Assembly (NCBI GenBank): GCA_021443945.1
Contig: JABUSF010000001.1
Location: 228,913 to 235,105 of the forward strand
Source of the DNA: Ileibacterium sp.
GTDB taxonomy: Bacteria; Bacillota_I; Bacilli_A; Erysipelotrichales; Erysipelotrichaceae
DNA length: 6,193 nt
Direction of reading: 5' to 3'
Each line of letters begins with the position of its first letter. Position 1 is the first letter of the stretch. Made by a program: the position numbers and the translations under genes. Below are positions 4,244 through 6,193 of the stretch, piece after piece. The notes under the pieces are model-generated. The model was given only the letters and a program-made list of their open reading frames with translations, ran no database searches and was not told the origin of the DNA.

Positions 4244-5602
4244 TTAAAGGTTTATTTTTTTGGTGAAGCGGCGCCAGACCATCCAGGAAAGAGTGACCGT
4301 CAGAAGATCGGCTGCACTCTGGGAATACACCAGCCCCATTTGACCCATCAGAACATTTAACAAATAGAGCATGGGAATGTTGAACACCAGCCACCGAAAG
4401 ATGCCAAGAAACAGGGCTCGTCCTCCCTGACCAAGGGCTTGAAACAGGTGGACGGTAAAAAAGCTGGCAAACATTAGAGGAGTGGCCAGAATGCGGACGC
4501 GCAGAAAGTCAGCCGCCAGTTTTGCTGTCTCTCTGTTTGAAATAAATACGCTGGCAATGTCCAAGGCAAACAGTTCATAAACCACAATGCACAAAGCGGC
4601 AAAAGTCAAACCGCAGAACAGAGATTTGGAAATAAACTCCCTCATCCGCTTCCAGTTTCCCGATCCATAGTTCCAGGCAGTTAAGGGAACCATTCCCTGA
4701 CAAATGCCGATCCCCACGTTCAAAGGCATTCTTTCCACTTTCAGCACAATGCCAATGGCCGCCAATGCAGATTCACTGTAGGAAGCCATCAGCTTGTCCA
4801 GGACGATGTAATCCAGATCAAACAGAAGGGTTGTGATGGAAGAGGGAACACCCACCTTGAAAATGGCCAGAATATTTTCTTTGGAGGGAAGTTGGCGGGA
4901 TAAACGGAAGGACAGGCCTGCAGCTTGATCGCTTTTAAAAATGGTGATCAGAAAGTAGCCAAAGGAAATGCAGTTGGAAAGCAGAGTCGCAATGCCCACT
5001 CCTGCTGCTTCCATTCCTTTGGGCAGAAGAACAAACATAAACAGGGGATCCAGAAGGATGTTCAAAACGCCGCCCATTGTAATTCCGAAACTGGCCTGAC
5101 CCGAACAGCCAATGGAGCGCATAAAGTTGGCCATGACATTAGACATCGCAGTGGGAAATGCCCCCAGGACCACCACAAACATGGAATACTGCAAGGCATA
5201 GGGCAGAACGGATGGGGAGGCCCCCAGAAGGATGAGCAGGGGACGGATGAACAGTCCAAAAAGAAGAGAGAAGCCAAGAGCGATTCCTGCCGCCAGCCAG
5301 AAGGAGAAGGCACACACCTTTTTGGCCTGGTCCTGGCAGCCGGCTCCCAGCAGACGGGAGATCAGGGTTCCGCCACCCACACCGGCAAGATTGGCAATAC
5401 ACAGGCAGATGTTGAACACCGGCAGAATTAAGGACGCACCAGCGGTCATATAATGGTTTCCGGTTTGGCCGATGTAAAACGTATCGGCCATGTTATAGAC
5501 AAGAACGATCATCTGACTGGCCACCGCCGGCAGGATCATGGTTTTTAAAGCAGACCAGGCAGAAGCCTGCTCAAACAGATATTTCTGGTTCTCCGAATTC
5601 AT
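4244..5602 (-). CDS. MATE-family multidrug/metabolite efflux transporter
   Basis: This 452-residue membrane protein has the length and roughly twelve hydrophobic segments of MATE transporters, which export cationic drugs or metabolites by Na+ or H+ antiport. Recognisable family patterns include PAVASQMIVLVYNMADTFYIG (25-45) in the first helix and loop, GGGTLISRLLGAG (76-88), NILLDPLFMF (181-190) ending the sixth helix region, IGIVLKVERMPLNVGIGICQG (283-303), and NYGSGNWKRM (311-320) in the second half. These show the internal twofold repeat expected of the family, and the C-terminus ends in a short basic tail. ATG 5602 is preferred: GGAAGGG lies 8 bases before it, and an in-frame GTG at 5611 overlaps that site. 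Substrate cannot be read from the sequence. The gene is divergent from the EamA gene, and the XRE gene follows downstream with no visible terminator in between, so read-through is possible. Confidence 0.94.
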   Translation of the reverse strand: MNSENQKYLFEQASAWSALKTMILPAVASQMIVLVYNMADTFYIGQTGNHYMTAGASLILPVFNICLCIANLAGVGGGTLISRLLGAGCQDQAKKVCAFSFWLAAGIALGFSLLFGLFIRPLLILLGASPSVLPYALQYSMFVVVLGAFPTAMSNVMANFMRSIGCSGQASFGITMGGVLNILLDPLFMFVLLPKGMEAAGVGIATLLSNCISFGYFLITIFKSDQAAGLSFRLSRQLPSKENILAIFKVGVPSSITTLLFDLDYIVLDKLMASYSESALAAIGIVLKVERMPLNVGIGICQGMVPLTAWNYGSGNWKRMREFISKSLFCGLTFAALCIVVYELFALDIASVFISNRETAKLAADFLRVRILATPLMFASFFTVHLFQALGQGGRALFLGIFRWLVFNIPMLYLLNVLMGQMGLVYSQSAADLLTVTLSWMVWRRFTKKINL

Positions 5603-5610
5603 AAACAACA

Positions 5611-5617
5611 CCCTTCC
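5611..5617 (-). promoter_or_regulatory. Ribosome binding site of the MATE gene
   Basis: GGAAGGG on the minus strand lies 8 bases before ATG 5602. The alternative GTG at 5611 begins within it, so the shorter start is used here. Confidence 0.75.
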
Positions 5618-5618
5618 A

Positions 5619-5649
5619 ATTAGAAAAATGGTAATCCTCAGTTTGTCAA
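5619..5649 (-). promoter_or_regulatory. Possible sigma-A promoter of the MATE gene
   Basis: The minus strand has a perfect -35 TTGACA (5649-5644), followed after 19 bases by TCTAAT (5624-5619), a five-of-six match to TATAAT. The spacer is 2 bases longer than ideal. Transcription would begin only a few bases before the Shine-Dalgarno, giving a very short leader. A long spacer can indicate an activator-dependent promoter (for example MerR-type), but no dyad is evident between the two hexamers. Confidence 0.5.
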
Positions 5650-5724
5650 AAAAACAGACAGGAGGGAAAAAAGAGGGGGAAATTTTGAAGAACCAAAAAG
5701 AATGGAATCCAGGGGAGTTTTTAG

Positions 5725-5744
5725 TAGAATGGATGCTTAGAGGA
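5725..5744 (+). promoter_or_regulatory. Putative -10 and ribosome binding site of the EamA gene
   Basis: TAGAAT (5725-5730) is a five-of-six -10 match without a convincing -35. AGAGGA (5739-5744) lies 6 bases before ATG 5751 and is a good Shine-Dalgarno. If this -10 is used, the transcript would start almost at the ribosome binding site, so the real promoter may lie further upstream. The site supports ATG 5751 as the start. Confidence 0.4.
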
Positions 5745-5750
5745 TTTTTT

Positions 5751-6193
5751 ATGAAAAACTGGAGAGGATACGGTTATCTTCTGGCCATGATTACCGTGTT
5801 TATTTGGGGAACAACATTTATTTCATCCAAGGTTGTTCTGGAGGTTTGTTCTCCTGCCCAAAATTTGTTTGTCCGTTTTCTGATCGGACTGGCCGCTCTT
5901 TTGGTGATCAAGCCAAAGATTCTTCCATTTCGCTCCTGGAAACAGGAAGCGGTCTTTGCATTTGCGGGGCTGACAGGAGTCAGCCTGTACTATTACTGTG
6001 AAAACCTGGCTTTGACCTATACCTACGCAGCCAATGTTTCAGTGATTGTTTCCAGTGCGCCGGTCTTTACGGTGCTGCTGGCAGCGTTTTTGAACCGGAA
6101 CATCAAAATTAAAGCCGGCTTTTGGGCCGGATTTGTGCTGGCCATGGTGGGAATTGGATTGATTTCTTTAAACGGAACAAGACTGCAGCTCAA
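5751..6193 (+). CDS. EamA/DMT-superfamily transporter, N-terminal part (3' end outside window)
   Basis: The reading frame is open from ATG 5751 to the window edge, giving 147 codons. EamA (RhaT/YdcZ-type) proteins are inner-membrane exporters or permeases of metabolites with ten helices in two five-helix repeats; this piece covers most of the first repeat. Visible hydrophobic segments are about 7-25, 38-54, 66-83, 93-113 and 123-141. Typical signatures are FIWGTTFISSK (17-27) in the first helix, NLFVRFLIGLAAL (38-50) starting the second, YYYCENLALTYTYAANVSVIVSSAPVFTVLLA around 80-111, and GFWAGFVLAMVGIGLIS (123-139). The start is backed by AGAGGA 6 bases upstream and by the usual family N-terminus of a short polar head before the first helix. 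It is divergent from the MATE gene across a 148-bp spacer, so a shared regulator is possible. The substrate is unknown. Confidence 0.9.
   Translation, partial: MKNWRGYGYLLAMITVFIWGTTFISSKVVLEVCSPAQNLFVRFLIGLAALLVIKPKILPFRSWKQEAVFAFAGLTGVSLYYYCENLALTYTYAANVSVIVSSAPVFTVLLAAFLNRNIKIKAGFWAGFVLAMVGIGLISLNGTRLQL

Noticed and set aside
4925..5431. 168-codon plus-strand frame inside the MATE gene
   Set aside because: It is antisense to conserved MATE helices, with Gly/His/Gln/Lys-rich shadow composition and no ribosome binding site.
5685..5750. In-frame TTG at 5685 that would add 22 residues to the EamA protein, with GAGGGGG upstream
   Set aside because: EamA proteins normally begin just before the first helix, and ATG 5751 has its own AGAGGA site; the extension is polar and unlike the family. 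Kept only as a low-probability alternative start.

Overview
The window looks like ordinary chromosomal DNA from a low-to-moderate-GC Firmicute, perhaps Erysipelotrichia or Clostridia. The basis is strong AGGAGG-type ribosome binding sites, hairpin-plus-T-run terminators, and the protein families present: a GH13_5-type intracellular alpha-amylase, a BlaI-like regulator, a membrane-anchored C39-like peptidase, a short Cro/CI regulator, and MATE and EamA transporters. The exact taxon cannot be fixed from the sequence alone. I see no insertion sequence, prophage, CRISPR array, tRNA or rRNA.

Layout from left to right: (1) the 3' end of a PHP-domain histidinol-phosphatase-type gene (+), ending at 407. 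(2) A perfect 16-bp-stem bidirectional terminator at 416-452, shared with the convergent alpha-amylase gene (-, 454-1950). (3) A divergent intergenic region, then a BlaI/MecI-like regulator (+, 2119-2490) whose terminator hairpin contains its own stop codon. (4) A TATAAT promoter and a membrane-anchored C39-like cysteine peptidase (+, 2609-3616), closed by a second bidirectional terminator at 3655-3685. (5) A 66-residue XRE regulator (-, 3783-3983) convergent on that terminator. (6) A 260-bp intergenic stretch, 3984-4243, unusually rich in inverted and direct repeats. (7) A MATE efflux transporter (-, 4244-5602). (8) A divergent promoter region, then the first 147 codons of an EamA/DMT transporter (+, 5751 to the window end).

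Most genes appear to be transcribed singly, each with its own promoter region, terminator or both. The one possible co-transcribed pair is MATE followed by the XRE regulator: they run the same way, 260 bp apart, with no clear terminator between them. The genes do not form an obvious common pathway. Possible functional links, all inferred, are amino-acid or sugar metabolism (histidinol phosphatase, cytoplasmic amylase), a regulator next to a surface peptidase, and a regulator next to an exporter.

I found no convincing new multi-gene system. The items most worth a second look are the repeat-rich, operator-like region at 4014-4193, the His-to-Ser change in conserved region II of the amylase with its basic C-terminal tail, and a BlaI-like regulator that has a C39-like membrane peptidase beside it instead of a visible BlaR1 partner.
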